DNA of 64,000 nt from Chitinophaga pinensis (GTDB lineage: Bacteria; Bacteroidota; Bacteroidia; UBA7662), in NCBI GenBank assembly GCA_945874665.1, contig CAMCHJ010000003.1:79218-143217 (forward strand), in the 5' to 3' direction. Position numbers and translations under genes: made by a program. A model generated the notes under the pieces. The model was not told where the DNA came from and ran no database searches. It saw only the letters and a list, made by a program, of their open reading frames with translations. Of the stretch, positions 35,302-44,995 are shown piece after piece (within the stretch, counting starts at the first letter, position 1; each line of letters starts with the position of its first letter).

Positions 35302-37203
35302 TTACTTGATTACCCGAAGTTTACGATGAACAACGGAATGGCCATGCTTGATTTTAATCAGATAAAGACCAGCTTGCAAATTGTTCACAGGCAATTGCAA
35401 AGTATGCTTACCTGCTTCATATTTCAATGAAGCGGTGCTATATGCCATTTTTCCGGTAATGTCCAGTAATTCTATGCTTACCGTTTCGTCGCGCTTTAAT
35501 TCTATTCGGATGGCAGCGCTTTCGGATGCTGGATTAGGATAGGGTCTTCCGATGAAAGCCGTTTGCGTATTGATTTCATCAACCGATGTGGTATTTACCC
35601 TGTAATGAACTTCAAACGGTGCGCCTTGCTGGAAGCCCGATCCGCCACCATCCATAGCTTGATAACCTGTGCTGGTTTTCTGCTGTCCATTACCTGTAAT
35701 TTGCAATCCATTCACGGCTATAGCTGATTGCCAAGGACCCGAGGCAATGCTACCAGCAAAATTCCATTCAATGAAATAACGAACACCTCCACGAAGCACC
35801 ACAGGGGTGAAATATACACCGATGAGCTTCATTAATGGTCGGGTTGAGTCTAAAGGCGTATTAGCCGATGCCCGATAAATCCCAGAGAAGTACAAATTAT
35901 CAACAATGTTTTCTAGCTCATCACCATAAATTTGGGTGCCCCCTTTACCGGGATCTCCATCCCAAATTGTGGCGAACAAGGCTGTAAACGAGGGCGCTTG
36001 TCCTGAGCCTGTTTGGTAAGCCCAAAAAGCCAAAGAATCAACAGTATAATTTGAAGTGCCTGGTAAAACAAAATCTTCCACCACTTTAAAACTAGCGCCA
36101 GCATTTGAGCCTAAGGTAGAAAGAGGAGGCGTAAGCTGACTCAAATTAAAGCCATTAAAACCACCAGCAGGATGTGTGATGATTGGACCGTTAGAAAATA
36201 CACCGGCGGTAGCGTTAGGGTCTTGTACAACTAATAAAGGACGAAGTGTGTCATCCAGACTATTACCGTCGTTAGCAACCGAGGCAACGTATCTAAAATT
36301 GAAGCTGCCTACCGAAGAAAGGGCCAAGGAGTCGAAAGTTACCGTAGTTATTGAATCTCGGTTGAGTGAAGCAATTAAACGAGAGGAAACATATCCTCCC
36401 GGGCCATTTGCAGTAACTGTGATGTTGGTTACGTTTTGCAGGCCTGAGTTTATTATGTTCACTGCAGGGTAAATCAAATCTCCAATATTGCCAAACTCTT
36501 GAGCACGATTTGCAGCGATTCCAACGTTAATTGGCGCTGGAAAATTGAATCGAATGGTTGGTTTCCGCAAATTAGAAAGCGTGGTTGAGTTAGATGCAAA
36601 AGTATCTACCGTGGCAAGTACATATTTTGTGCTATTAGCTACATATCCCGGCACAGATGCGTCGTTATCGTAGCCAAAAGGAATACCAGATCCATTTCCA
36701 GATTGCGTGTATTGGATGTAAATACTGACATTTCCTCCTGTGTAAGTAAATGCTGTATCGAGTGGGAAGTTCACGAAGCCAGCTACCGAACCCAGAAATT
36801 GGGCGGGATTACCATCAAATACCTTGAGGGCAGTGTTCGCGCTATCTACCCAGTTAATGGCTGCAGCACCATAATCCGAATAAGTGCAGGTTCTTATGTA
36901 AATTTTAAGGTTGGCATTGAATGCTGTGTCCATCACCAACCCAGGGCCGCGGCGAACAAAGCCCAAGCTCGACACCACACTACCTATTGGCATTCCTGAA
37001 AAAAGTGAGGCAGGGTATATGTAGGCCCATCTACCGGCCGCAGCAGAGGTAGGTAAGTTACGGATTGGTCCAAAGTCGTTGTTGTTGCTAAAAGAAGTTG
37101 GAAACTGATTGTTACCTATGGTAATTGATTGGGCATTTGCTACTGTTTGACTCGCAAAAAACAATGCTCCAATTGCACACAATCTTAGTAATCCTTTTTT
37201 CAT
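35302..37203 (-). CDS. Secreted protein with T9SS type A sorting domain
   Basis: Exported protein of 633 residues. A signal peptide (about 1-24, cleavage after ANAQ) is followed by beta-rich domains: a repeated choice-of-anchor-like region around 30-215, an Ig-like segment about 225-330 (NVTNITVTANGPGGY), a second jelly-roll-like region about 345-535, and a C-terminal sorting domain (about 550-633) with YPNPASESAAI, LLDITGK and LQAGLYLIKI. No catalytic motif is seen, so it is probably a surface or adhesive protein. It lies between two spermidine genes on the other strand, with its own terminator. Confidence 0.85.
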   Translation of the reverse strand: MKKGLLRLCAIGALFFASQTVANAQSITIGNNQFPTSFSNNNDFGPIRNLPTSAAAGRWAYIYPASLFSGMPIGSVVSSLGFVRRGPGLVMDTAFNANLKIYIRTCTYSDYGAAAINWVDSANTALKVFDGNPAQFLGSVAGFVNFPLDTAFTYTGGNVSIYIQYTQSGNGSGIPFGYDNDASVPGYVANSTKYVLATVDTFASNSTTLSNLRKPTIRFNFPAPINVGIAANRAQEFGNIGDLIYPAVNIINSGLQNVTNITVTANGPGGYVSSRLIASLNRDSITTVTFDSLALSSVGSFNFRYVASVANDGNSLDDTLRPLLVVQDPNATAGVFSNGPIITHPAGGFNGFNLSQLTPPLSTLGSNAGASFKVVEDFVLPGTSNYTVDSLAFWAYQTGSGQAPSFTALFATIWDGDPGKGGTQIYGDELENIVDNLYFSGIYRASANTPLDSTRPLMKLIGVYFTPVVLRGGVRYFIEWNFAGSIASGPWQSAIAVNGLQITGNGQQKTSTGYQAMDGGGSGFQQGAPFEVHYRVNTTSVDEINTQTAFIGRPYPNPASESAAIRIELKRDETVSIELLDITGKMAYSTASLKYEAGKHTLQLPVNNLQAGLYLIKIKHGHSVVHRKLRVIK

Positions 37204-37316
37204 AAGTATTTTTTTTTTTGCGCTAATATAATCCCTAAGGCTAAATATTTCACCAAAATCATACCTTATTATATCTTTAATAGAGAATTCTCGAACTGAT
37301 TTATGAAATTTGCAGC

Positions 37317-38456
37317 ATGAAAATACCTTTCAATGCGCTGCCATCGCCCATATTTTTGATGCACGAGGAAAAGCTGATCAAAAACCTCGAACTCATGCGC
37401 AGGGTACAAAAAGAGGCAGGTATCAAAATTATTTTGGCGATGAAAGGCTTTTCGATGTACCATACTTTTCCATTAATTAGAACCTATCTACCAGGTAGCA
37501 CCAGCAGCTCCTTGCATGAAGCACGTTTAGGTTTTGAAGAATTTGGCGGAGAAACGCACGTTTATAGTCCTGCTTACCGCGAGGATGAATTTGAAGAATT
37601 ACTAGGCTATGCCGACCACTTTTCTTTTAACAGCTTAGCCCAGTACGATAAATTTCATGGAAGACTGTTTCAGGCAAAACCGAATGCACAAGCTGGGCTC
37701 CGTATTAATCCAGAATATTCGACCGTTACGGTTGATTTGTATAATCCTTGTATTCCTGGCTCGCGCTTAGGGGTTAGAGCAGAGGACCTACCAGCATCAC
37801 TCCCCGCTGGTATTGAATTTTTACATAGCCATAACCTGTGCGAAAGCAATTCTTACGCATTGGAACATACCTTGCAGAACATTGAAAGGCTGTTCGGGCA
37901 CTTTTTGCCTCATATAAAACTGCTTAACTTGGGTGGTGGTCATTTAATGACCCGCGAAGATTATGATGTAGAGCACTTAATCAGCACGCTTAAAACCTTC
38001 AAGGCGAAATACCCCCATCTAAAAATTATCCTGGAGCCCGGCTCTGCGGTTGCTTGGCAAACCGGCTACCTTATAAGTACGGTGCTCGATATTGTGCATT
38101 CAAAGGGCATCGATGTAGCCATATTAGACTGCAGTATCTCGGCACACATGCCAGATGTTATTGAAATGCCCTATAAGCCGAAAATTCACGGGGCAACTGA
38201 CCCTGTTGCAGGAAAGCCGACCTATCGTTTTGGGGGACAAACCTGTTTAGCTGGGGATTTTGTAGGCGATTACTCCTTCGACGCTCCGCTACAAATAGGC
38301 GATAAAATAGTGTTTGACGATATGATGCACTACACCATGGTTAAAACCACCACTTTCAACGGCATCAATTTGCCGCACATGGGTATTTGGAAACAAAATG
38401 GGGTATATGAGCATTTGAAGTCGTTTGGTTACCACGACTTTAAATCACGACTCTAA
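37317..38456 (+). CDS. nspC: Carboxynorspermidine/carboxyspermidine decarboxylase
   Basis: PLP-dependent alanine-racemase-fold decarboxylase of 379 residues producing spermidine or norspermidine from the carboxylated precursor. PLP lysine K43 lies in ILAMKGFSM; LLNLGGGHLMTREDYD (about 200-215) forms the phosphate-binding glycine loop; ILEPGSAVAW (about 240-249) and CSISAHMPDVIEMP (about 270-283) fit the NspC subfamily. It completes the route begun by the dehydrogenase at 33874-35082. It ends 3 bases before the stop of the convergent PaaE-like gene. Confidence 0.93.
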   Translation: MKIPFNALPSPIFLMHEEKLIKNLELMRRVQKEAGIKIILAMKGFSMYHTFPLIRTYLPGSTSSSLHEARLGFEEFGGETHVYSPAYREDEFEELLGYADHFSFNSLAQYDKFHGRLFQAKPNAQAGLRINPEYSTVTVDLYNPCIPGSRLGVRAEDLPASLPAGIEFLHSHNLCESNSYALEHTLQNIERLFGHFLPHIKLLNLGGGHLMTREDYDVEHLISTLKTFKAKYPHLKIILEPGSAVAWQTGYLISTVLDIVHSKGIDVAILDCSISAHMPDVIEMPYKPKIHGATDPVAGKPTYRFGGQTCLAGDFVGDYSFDAPLQIGDKIVFDDMMHYTMVKTTTFNGINLPHMGIWKQNGVYEHLKSFGYHDFKSRL

Positions 38457-38459
38457 GCT

Positions 38460-39536
38460 TTAACGGGCATCGTAGTCAATCACCAAATCATGCGAAACAG
38501 GCATGCCTACGCAAGTAAGGCAAGCCCCATCTTCGATTTCTGAGTCGGAAATGGCCTCTTGCTCTTCAATAAACATCTCGCCTTGCACCTTCACCGCGCG
38601 ACACATGCCGCAAACGCCCATGGTACAAGCATAGGGTAGATCTAAACCGTGAGCCAAAGCCGTTTCAAGAATATACTTTCCTTTGGGTACCTTAATTTCG
38701 TGCACATTGCCATCGAGTTTGAGCTTGATTAAGCGACTGCCGTCATCATTTGCATCGGTAGCTGGGAGGGCTGTAGCTGCTTCCTCGGCTGGCTTGTGAG
38801 CCAAAAAGAAGCTTTCCTTGTGGATGCGCTCTTTTGGAATGCCTTGCACTTCCAGCATATTGAGTACGTCATGCATCATCCCATCAGGACCGCAAATGTA
38901 ATAATTCGCTGAAGCATCAGTAAAAATGGCCTTCTCGCTGCAAAGAGCACTCATTATTTTTGATTCAATACGACTTCTGATGCCGGTGTAACCATCACTC
39001 GCGCGACTTAACAAATGCGTTACCTCAAATCTCTCAGGATATTTGTCCTCAAATTTTTCAAGTTGATCTTTAAATATGATGCTATTTTCACTTCTATTGC
39101 CGTAAAAAACATGGATTTTAGGGGCATTTGGAAGTTCAATAGTGCTTTTAATAATCGACATCAAAGGTGTGATGCCACTTCCTGCACCAATGAGCACCAA
39201 AGTAGGCAGGGATGCCATTTTATAGTTTAAAGTGAACGTGCCATACGGCTCAAGTACCTCTAAAACGTCGCCTTCCTGTAAATTATCAAGCAAATGATTC
39301 GATACCAAACCGCCATCAACGCGCTTCACGCAAATGCCAATAACGGGTAGGGCAGCAGGGGCTGTACAGATGGAGTAGGAGCGACGTGCATTTTGTCCTT
39401 TTACCTGCATCACCAAAGTCAGGAACTGACCTGGCCAAAAATGCGGGATTTGTCCAAGTTCATCTCTGAAATAAATGGCGATGGCGTCTTCTGTCTCGCG
39501 AATAATCGTTTGTACTGCTAATTTGATCGTTTGCAT
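38460..39536 (-). CDS. PaaE-like FAD/2Fe-2S oxidoreductase
   Basis: Reductase of 358 residues with a ferredoxin-NADP reductase module (FAD-binding RRSYSICT about 52-59; NAD-binding LIGAGSGITPLMSI about 113-126) followed by a C-terminal plant-type 2Fe-2S domain, cysteine pattern CTMGVCGMC...CLTC (about 300-340). Length and domain order match PaaE, the reductase of the phenylacetyl-CoA epoxidase. The PaaN-like gene lies upstream on the same strand after 139 bases, which include its terminator and a near-consensus promoter (TTG, 18 bases, TACATTTC) for this gene. The oxygenase subunits paaABCD are absent here, so another electron acceptor is possible. Confidence 0.85.
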   Translation of the reverse strand: MQTIKLAVQTIIRETEDAIAIYFRDELGQIPHFWPGQFLTLVMQVKGQNARRSYSICTAPAALPVIGICVKRVDGGLVSNHLLDNLQEGDVLEVLEPYGTFTLNYKMASLPTLVLIGAGSGITPLMSIIKSTIELPNAPKIHVFYGNRSENSIIFKDQLEKFEDKYPERFEVTHLLSRASDGYTGIRSRIESKIMSALCSEKAIFTDASANYYICGPDGMMHDVLNMLEVQGIPKERIHKESFFLAHKPAEEAATALPATDANDDGSRLIKLKLDGNVHEIKVPKGKYILETALAHGLDLPYACTMGVCGMCRAVKVQGEMFIEEQEAISDSEIEDGACLTCVGMPVSHDLVIDYDAR

Positions 39537-39625
39537 GCTTATAAATTCGAAATGTAAAGATAACGTTAGCCATCCAACTTAGTTTGGGCTTTTGTATCAA
39601 AATGCGTAGAAAGGTAGTCAGGGCA

Positions 39626-39665
39626 TAAAAAAACCGACAAATCTTTCGAAATGCCGGTTTTGGTA
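39626..39665 (-). terminator. Terminator after the PaaN-like gene
   Basis: AAAACCG (39630-39636) and CGGTTTT (39655-39661) form the stem around an 18-base loop. On the minus strand a T run follows (the A run at 39627-39633), 10-15 bases past the stop at 39676. Confidence 0.65.
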
Positions 39666-39675
39666 AACGATTTAT

Positions 39676-41340
39676 TTATTGAACAGGATAACGTTGTCCC
39701 ACCCAAACAAACCGCCTGTTAACGTAATTAGGGTCTGTAAAACTTGCATTTCCAGCTGCATTTCCACCTGTTACGTGAAAATCGGAGAAAGCAGCATGCT
39801 GGTTGAGATAAATTGGGCCAGTGAGGTTAAACGAAACAGGCACAAAAATCTCGGCCATTTCGTCTGCAATTTGCTCGCAAAGCGCGTCATCCGTGCAATA
39901 AACGCCGCAAGAAATAGCTCCATGAACCGATGTGAGTTCTTTGGCAAGTTGTACAGACATGGCCGTGTTAGCCGTCTTAATGATCAAGGCTATGGGGCCG
40001 AAGAGCTCTTTTTCATACACAGCTTTGTCGGCTGCATCGACTTCCATCACCAACGGACTAGCTGTACGTGCCTCGTTGAACTCTTCATTAAGTACACTGT
40101 GCGAACCCAATAAAACCTTTTTTGCACCTGCAGCAACCGTCTTAACACGGTCGGCAGTTGCATCGTTTTGTAAGGCGGCCAATACACCTGGACCCATTTT
40201 GGGGTGCTCAGCAATGCCTTTTATAGCTGCAACTAATGCTTCAACTACTTCTTCATAAGTCTTATGTCCTTCAGTAGTTTGTATACCTGTAGCAGGTATA
40301 AAAAAGTTCTGCGGCGCTGTACACATTTGTCCCGCATATAAACTCACGGAAAAAGCTAAATTATCGCACATGGCTTTCAAATCGGTAGTCGAATCAATAA
40401 CCACGGGATTTACACCGGCTTTTTCAGTAAACACTTCTTTACCCAAAATTTGTTGCGCTTCTAACCAATTGCCGAAAATCGAATTGCCTGTATAATCGAT
40501 CAATTTCACTTCGGGATGGTACACAAACTCCTTCGCAATAGGGAACTTGGTGCTATCTATGGCTAGCTGGCAGATGTTTGGATCGAGTTGATGTTCAGCT
40601 AATACCTTTTGCAGTTCTGCAACCACAATGGCAATCGGCAAAATGGCTTTCGGATGTGGTTTAATGATAACAGGATTACCGGTTATCAAGCTGGCATACA
40701 TGCCAGGGACGGTATTCCAAGTAGGGAAGGTAGAACAACCAATCACCAAAGAGATACCCTTAGGCACTGGCTTCCATGTTTTCCGCAAGGTAATGTTGAA
40801 TTTACCCATGGGCTTGTCCCAGATAGTCTCCTCCGGAAAGCGCGTGAGTTCTTCAAAACCCATGGCTATGGCTTCGAGTGCTCGATCGGCGGCATGTGGT
40901 CCACTGGCCTGAAACGACATCATAAACGATTGTCCTGTTGTGTGCTGCGTGGCATGTGCAATTTCAAAAAAGCGATTGCGCATTCTATCAAGACTTTCTA
41001 CTAAAATGCCAGCGCGTTCTTGGATACTTATTTTCCGCCAAGCTGCAAAGGCATCCTTAGCACGTGCAACCACCACTTTGTCGGCAAAAACCGGGTAGCG
41101 AATGCCCAAGCCGGTTTGCAAATAAGGTGAAACTTCTTCTCCTTCAAAGCGAATAGGCTGCTGCTGAAGCAATTCCGAAAAATCGGTATTCATGCTTACC
41201 TGAAAGGCATGCAAGCCAGCAGCTGGCGCTTCTTCGCCATAGGCCTTTGGGTTTTCGGGATAATGGGCATAAAAGCCGCGCTCTTTGTTGGCTTGTACAG
41301 CTCTGAGAATGGTTTCCTGATGTTTTTCGAATAAAGACAT
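39676..41340 (-). CDS. PaaN-like aldehyde dehydrogenase (phenylacetate degradation)
   Basis: Aldehyde-dehydrogenase-fold protein of 554 residues. The catalytic cysteine is C340 in GQMCTAPQNFF; the glutamate region, the VIGCSTFPTWNTVPGMYASL segment (about 199-218) and the long N-terminal arm match PaaN, an enzyme acting on the ring-opened aldehyde intermediate in phenylacetate degradation, without the hydratase domain of PaaZ. The ATG at 41340 is preferred over a TTG two codons upstream. Linked to the PaaE-like gene just downstream. The remaining paa genes are not in the window. Confidence 0.85.
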   Translation of the reverse strand: MSLFEKHQETILRAVQANKERGFYAHYPENPKAYGEEAPAAGLHAFQVSMNTDFSELLQQQPIRFEGEEVSPYLQTGLGIRYPVFADKVVVARAKDAFAAWRKISIQERAGILVESLDRMRNRFFEIAHATQHTTGQSFMMSFQASGPHAADRALEAIAMGFEELTRFPEETIWDKPMGKFNITLRKTWKPVPKGISLVIGCSTFPTWNTVPGMYASLITGNPVIIKPHPKAILPIAIVVAELQKVLAEHQLDPNICQLAIDSTKFPIAKEFVYHPEVKLIDYTGNSIFGNWLEAQQILGKEVFTEKAGVNPVVIDSTTDLKAMCDNLAFSVSLYAGQMCTAPQNFFIPATGIQTTEGHKTYEEVVEALVAAIKGIAEHPKMGPGVLAALQNDATADRVKTVAAGAKKVLLGSHSVLNEEFNEARTASPLVMEVDAADKAVYEKELFGPIALIIKTANTAMSVQLAKELTSVHGAISCGVYCTDDALCEQIADEMAEIFVPVSFNLTGPIYLNQHAAFSDFHVTGGNAAGNASFTDPNYVNRRFVWVGQRYPVQ

Positions 41341-41474
41341 GAGCAAAAATTGAGGTGCTAAAATAGGTAAATTACATCGTTTTAGCGCAATAAAGGTGAA
41401 CGACTCGGCTTAAGTTTACAGAGCACTCAGGTTTTTTAGGCATTTAGCTTAACTTCGCAACCATAACCTACATC

Positions 41475-43016
41475 ATGAGCAAAAAAGTAATCCTTCTAGA
41501 TGCCAAAATTGCGGAAGCTAAACTTGGCGGTGGACAAAAACGAATCGACTCACAGCATGCCAAAGGTAAATTAACGGCCCGTGAGCGGGTCGATTTGCTG
41601 CTTGACCCAAATAGTTTCGAAGAAATTGGGATGCTCGTGACACACAGGTCTAGTGATTTTGGTTTGGATAAAGAGGTTTATTTGGGAGATGGCGTTGTTA
41701 CAGGATATGGCACCATCAACGGACGCCCAGTTTACGTTTTTTCGCAAGATTTTACAGTTTTTGGAGGCTCTTTGAGCGAGACGCACGCTGAAAAAATCTG
41801 TAAAATCATGGATTTAGCTATGCGAAATGGGGTGCCTGTTATCGGTTTAAACGATTCCGGTGGTGCGCGTATTCAAGAAGGCGTTGTGTCGTTGGGGGGC
41901 TATGCCGATATTTTTTACCGCAACGTGGTGGCTTCAGGTGTAGTGCCGCAAATCAGTGCTATTATGGGACCGTGCGCAGGTGGCGCGGTGTATAGCCCAG
42001 CCATCACCGACTTTATCTGCATGGTTGAAAAAACATCCTACATGTTTGTTACTGGGCCTAATGTTGTTAAAACCGTTACCCACGAGGATGTTACGGCAGA
42101 AGAACTAGGTGGTGCCAATACCCACGCTTCTAAATCGGGTGTTACACATTTTGCCTTTGCGAATGAGGTGGCCTGCTTGGAAGGTATCAAACGCATGCTC
42201 AGCTACATGCCGCAAAATTGTGAGGAAATTGCGCCCGCTTATGGTTATGAAATGGGTGATGAACTTCGTCCGAAGCTCGCCACCATCATTCCCGATAATC
42301 CCAATCAACCCTACGACATGCGCGACGTTATCGAGGAATTGGTAGATGCTGGCAGTTTTATGGAGGTGCAAAAGGATTATGCCGAAAACATAGTGGTAGG
42401 ATTTAGTCATTTAGCAGGTCGCAGCATTGGCATCGTAGCCAACCAACCGGCATCAATGGCTGGGGTGCTCGATATCAATGCTTCAAAAAAAGCAGCACGT
42501 TTTGTGCGTTTCTGCGATTCATTTAATGTGCCTTTATTGGTGTTAGAAGATGTACCGGGCTTTTTACCAGGAACCGACCAAGAATGGAACGCTATCATTA
42601 CCAACGGCGCTAAGCTCCTGTATGCCTTTAGTGAAGCTACAGTCCCTCGTATTACGGTGATCACACGTAAAGCATATGGCGGTGCCTATGATGTGATGAA
42701 CAGCAAACACATTGGAGCGGATATGAATTATGCATGGCCGACGGCTGAAATTGCGGTGATGGGACCAAAAGGTGCTACCGAAATCATTTTCAAAAATGAG
42801 ATTGCATCTGCCGAAAACCCAGAGGTACGTTTACAAGTAAAAGTGGATGAATACACTGAAAAGTTTGCTAATCCCTACAAAGCGGCTGCTCGCGGCTTTA
42901 TAGATGAAGTCATTAAACCCGAAGAGACCCGTTTAAAACTCATTCGTTCGTTTAAAATGCTAGAAAACAAAGCGGTTTCATTACCACGCAAAAAGCACGG
43001 AAACATTCCTTTATAA
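41475..43016 (+). CDS. Acyl-CoA carboxylase beta subunit (propionyl-CoA carboxylase type)
   Basis: Biotin-dependent carboxyltransferase of 513 residues, most like propionyl-CoA carboxylase beta or methylmalonyl-CoA decarboxylase alpha. The N-terminal [22 protein letters not shown] (split around residues 31-52), the acyl-CoA oxyanion stretch [12 protein letters not shown] (about 166-177), and the biotin-site segment [11 protein letters not shown] and AYGGAYDVM are present. The methylcrotonyl-CoA carboxylase alternative cannot be fully excluded, but that family is usually longer. No biotin carboxylase/carrier gene is adjacent. TAACTTCG (41450-41457), one mismatch from the -7 consensus, lies 17 bases upstream. 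Confidence 0.88.
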   Translation: MSKKVILLDAKIAEAKLGGGQKRIDSQHAKGKLTARERVDLLLDPNSFEEIGMLVTHRSSDFGLDKEVYLGDGVVTGYGTINGRPVYVFSQDFTVFGGSLSETHAEKICKIMDLAMRNGVPVIGLNDSGGARIQEGVVSLGGYADIFYRNVVASGVVPQISAIMGPCAGGAVYSPAITDFICMVEKTSYMFVTGPNVVKTVTHEDVTAEELGGANTHASKSGVTHFAFANEVACLEGIKRMLSYMPQNCEEIAPAYGYEMGDELRPKLATIIPDNPNQPYDMRDVIEELVDAGSFMEVQKDYAENIVVGFSHLAGRSIGIVANQPASMAGVLDINASKKAARFVRFCDSFNVPLLVLEDVPGFLPGTDQEWNAIITNGAKLLYAFSEATVPRITVITRKAYGGAYDVMNSKHIGADMNYAWPTAEIAVMGPKGATEIIFKNEIASAENPEVRLQVKVDEYTEKFANPYKAAARGFIDEVIKPEETRLKLIRSFKMLENKAVSLPRKKHGNIPL

Positions 43017-43023
43017 CTCACTT

Positions 43024-43710
43024 ATGAATAATAAACTTCAATCAGGCCTGTTAGGCGTCCTCACCATTGCGGTAGTTGTGCTGTATGTATTGCATTTTTC
43101 AAATGTAAATGATCCAAAATCTGCCAATTTAGATCAAGATGCTTCTCAAAGCACCGAGCAGGCATTAGAAGGCGATGACAATGTTATGTTAGACGACCTT
43201 TCAGATAGCGATATGCAAACACTTGCCAATGCAACTGGCAGTATGAAAATTGTGTTCGTGAACGCCGATTCTATTATAACACAATACAACTACTACAAAA
43301 AGTTACGCACCAATATGGAGGCCAAAGCCAAGCGTTCGGAGCGCGAATTGGAAATTGAAGGTCGTAAACTCGAGCAGGAATATGCCGATGCACAAAAAAA
43401 GGCTGCGAATATGAGTCAGGAGCAACTGGCGTTCACCGAACAAACCTTGATGAAGAAGCAGCAAAATTTAATGATGCTACGTGAGAGTTTGGCTCAAGAA
43501 CTTGCCGAGGAAGAAGCTAAGCTTGACAAACAGTTGCGTGATAAAGTGCAGAGTTACTTTAAGCGCTTAAGTAAACTGGAAGGTTACGATTATGTAATGT
43601 CATACCACAATGGCAGTAATGTGATATATGGTGCTAAGCAATATGACATTACTTCAAGGGTAGTTGCTGACTTGAATGCGGAATACGCCAAGGAGCAAAG
43701 GAAGAAGTGA
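43024..43710 (+). CDS. OmpH/Skp-family chaperone-like protein with N-terminal anchor
   Basis: Exported protein of 228 residues. An uncleaved-looking signal/anchor helix (about 8-24) leads to an acidic, low-complexity linker (about 30-70) and then an OmpH/Skp domain: strand MKIVFVNADSIITQYNYYK (about 73-91), two long coiled-coil arms (about 92-185) rich in E, K, Q, and a closing segment GYDYVMSYHNGSNVIYGAKQYDIT (about 195-218) typical of the family. Skp-like proteins hold outer-membrane proteins in the periplasm. It starts 7 bases after the carboxylase gene and is probably cotranscribed; a functional tie is not evident. Confidence 0.83.
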   Translation: MNNKLQSGLLGVLTIAVVVLYVLHFSNVNDPKSANLDQDASQSTEQALEGDDNVMLDDLSDSDMQTLANATGSMKIVFVNADSIITQYNYYKKLRTNMEAKAKRSERELEIEGRKLEQEYADAQKKAANMSQEQLAFTEQTLMKKQQNLMMLRESLAQELAEEEAKLDKQLRDKVQSYFKRLSKLEGYDYVMSYHNGSNVIYGAKQYDITSRVVADLNAEYAKEQRKK

Positions 43711-43740
43711 CTTTCATTTGTTTATGACCATTCTTTGGTT

Positions 43741-43776
43741 AATGGGGGTTTCGGCCGCCTTTTCTAAATCCCCATT
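43741..43776 (+). repeat. Inverted repeat between the OmpH-like and FAD oxidoreductase genes
   Basis: AATGGGG (43741-43747) and CCCCATT (43770-43776) pair over 7 bases around a 22-base loop containing CGGCCG. It lies 30 bases after the OmpH-like stop; no T run follows, so termination is uncertain. Confidence 0.35.
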
Positions 43777-43836
43777 TATCTCATAATTTATATTATGTAT
43801 AATTGTATCGTAGACAACTGCCCTTATCTTTAACGC

Positions 43837-44994
43837 ATGTTTAGTTTTTGGGAAAAGCAACAATACCTCGGTAAGTACGATGTGATCATTATTGGATCAG
43901 GATTTACAGGGCTTTGCGCAGGAATTACTTTATTAAAATCGCAACCAGCATTGCGCGTTGCGATTATAGAGTCGGCCATCATCGGTACTTTAGCCAGTTC
44001 CAGAAATGCAGGCTTCATGTGCTATGGTTCACCATCTGAATTGGGCACTGATATAGGGAATCAAAGCACAGCTAATAGCCTTGCTATGATTCGCGCCAAA
44101 CACAAAGGCATGAAACTGTTGCTGCAATTTGCTGGCAAACGCAATATCCAGTTTAAAAAAGTGGCAGCATATGAACTATTAGACAAAACTGCCCCTGCTA
44201 CAACAGCTGCACTTGAACACATAGATGCGCTCAATGGCTTGTTTCAAGAAGCCATTGGAATTCCCCAATATTTTTCACAAACAACTAAACCGCATTTCGC
44301 AGATGGATTTCAAGATGCCATCGCCTTTGCTTATGAAGGCCAGTTAAATCCTGCCGCAACCGTTTACGCGCTTACGCAATTGTTTAGAAATCTGGGCGGC
44401 ATTCACCTCAATGCCACCACTGCTCAAGGCCTTGAAAAAAGCGAAGGCCATTTTGAGGTACCTACGAATCTAGGTACATTACAAAGCAAGCAAGTAATTG
44501 TTGCTACAAATGCATTTACCAGCGCCCTCATTCCTTCCAGCCAAATTCAACCCAAACGAGCGCAAGTTCTCCTTACCTCGCCAATAGCCAAAATGCCCTA
44601 CCTAGGTAATTTTCACATGGATTTTGGATATGTATACTTTAGAAATGTTGGCAATCGCCTTTTGCTAGGCGGCGCTAGAAACACAAATTTCGAATCAGAG
44701 AACAGTGCGAAGCCCGAGTTAAACCCATTGATTCAATCGGTATTGGATACGCTTTTAGTTAAGCTCCTTCCCCACCAAAATTATACCATTGAAGACCGCT
44801 GGGCAGGGATAATGGGTTTCGACGTTAAAAACAGGCCACAGGTACGTGTGCTTGATTCAAATTTACTATTGGTGGCTGGAATGAATGGCATGGGAACTGC
44901 CTTGGGACCAGCCCTCGGCTATGAAGCGGCAAATATTTTGCTCTCAGATCGATTTACAGGCCATAAAGCAATGCGGATTAAGGCTTTCTTGTAA
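43837..44994 (+). CDS. FAD-dependent oxidoreductase, D-amino-acid oxidase (DAO) fold
   Basis: Flavoprotein of 385 residues. Dinucleotide-binding motif GSGFTGLCAGI (about 21-31) after strand YDVIIIG, SSRNAGFMCYGSP (about 53-65) where related enzymes contact FAD, and a C-terminal GMNGMGTALGPALGYEAANILL (about 348-369) that closes the FAD site. The family covers amine, glycine and sarcosine oxidases; the RNAG-F motif resembles gamma-glutamylputrescine oxidase-like proteins, but substrate is not decided. It ends 1 base before the convergent HxlR gene. No signal peptide. Confidence 0.83.
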   Translation: MFSFWEKQQYLGKYDVIIIGSGFTGLCAGITLLKSQPALRVAIIESAIIGTLASSRNAGFMCYGSPSELGTDIGNQSTANSLAMIRAKHKGMKLLLQFAGKRNIQFKKVAAYELLDKTAPATTAALEHIDALNGLFQEAIGIPQYFSQTTKPHFADGFQDAIAFAYEGQLNPAATVYALTQLFRNLGGIHLNATTAQGLEKSEGHFEVPTNLGTLQSKQVIVATNAFTSALIPSSQIQPKRAQVLLTSPIAKMPYLGNFHMDFGYVYFRNVGNRLLLGGARNTNFESENSAKPELNPLIQSVLDTLLVKLLPHQNYTIEDRWAGIMGFDVKNRPQVRVLDSNLLLVAGMNGMGTALGPALGYEAANILLSDRFTGHKAMRIKAFL

Positions 44995-44995
44995 T

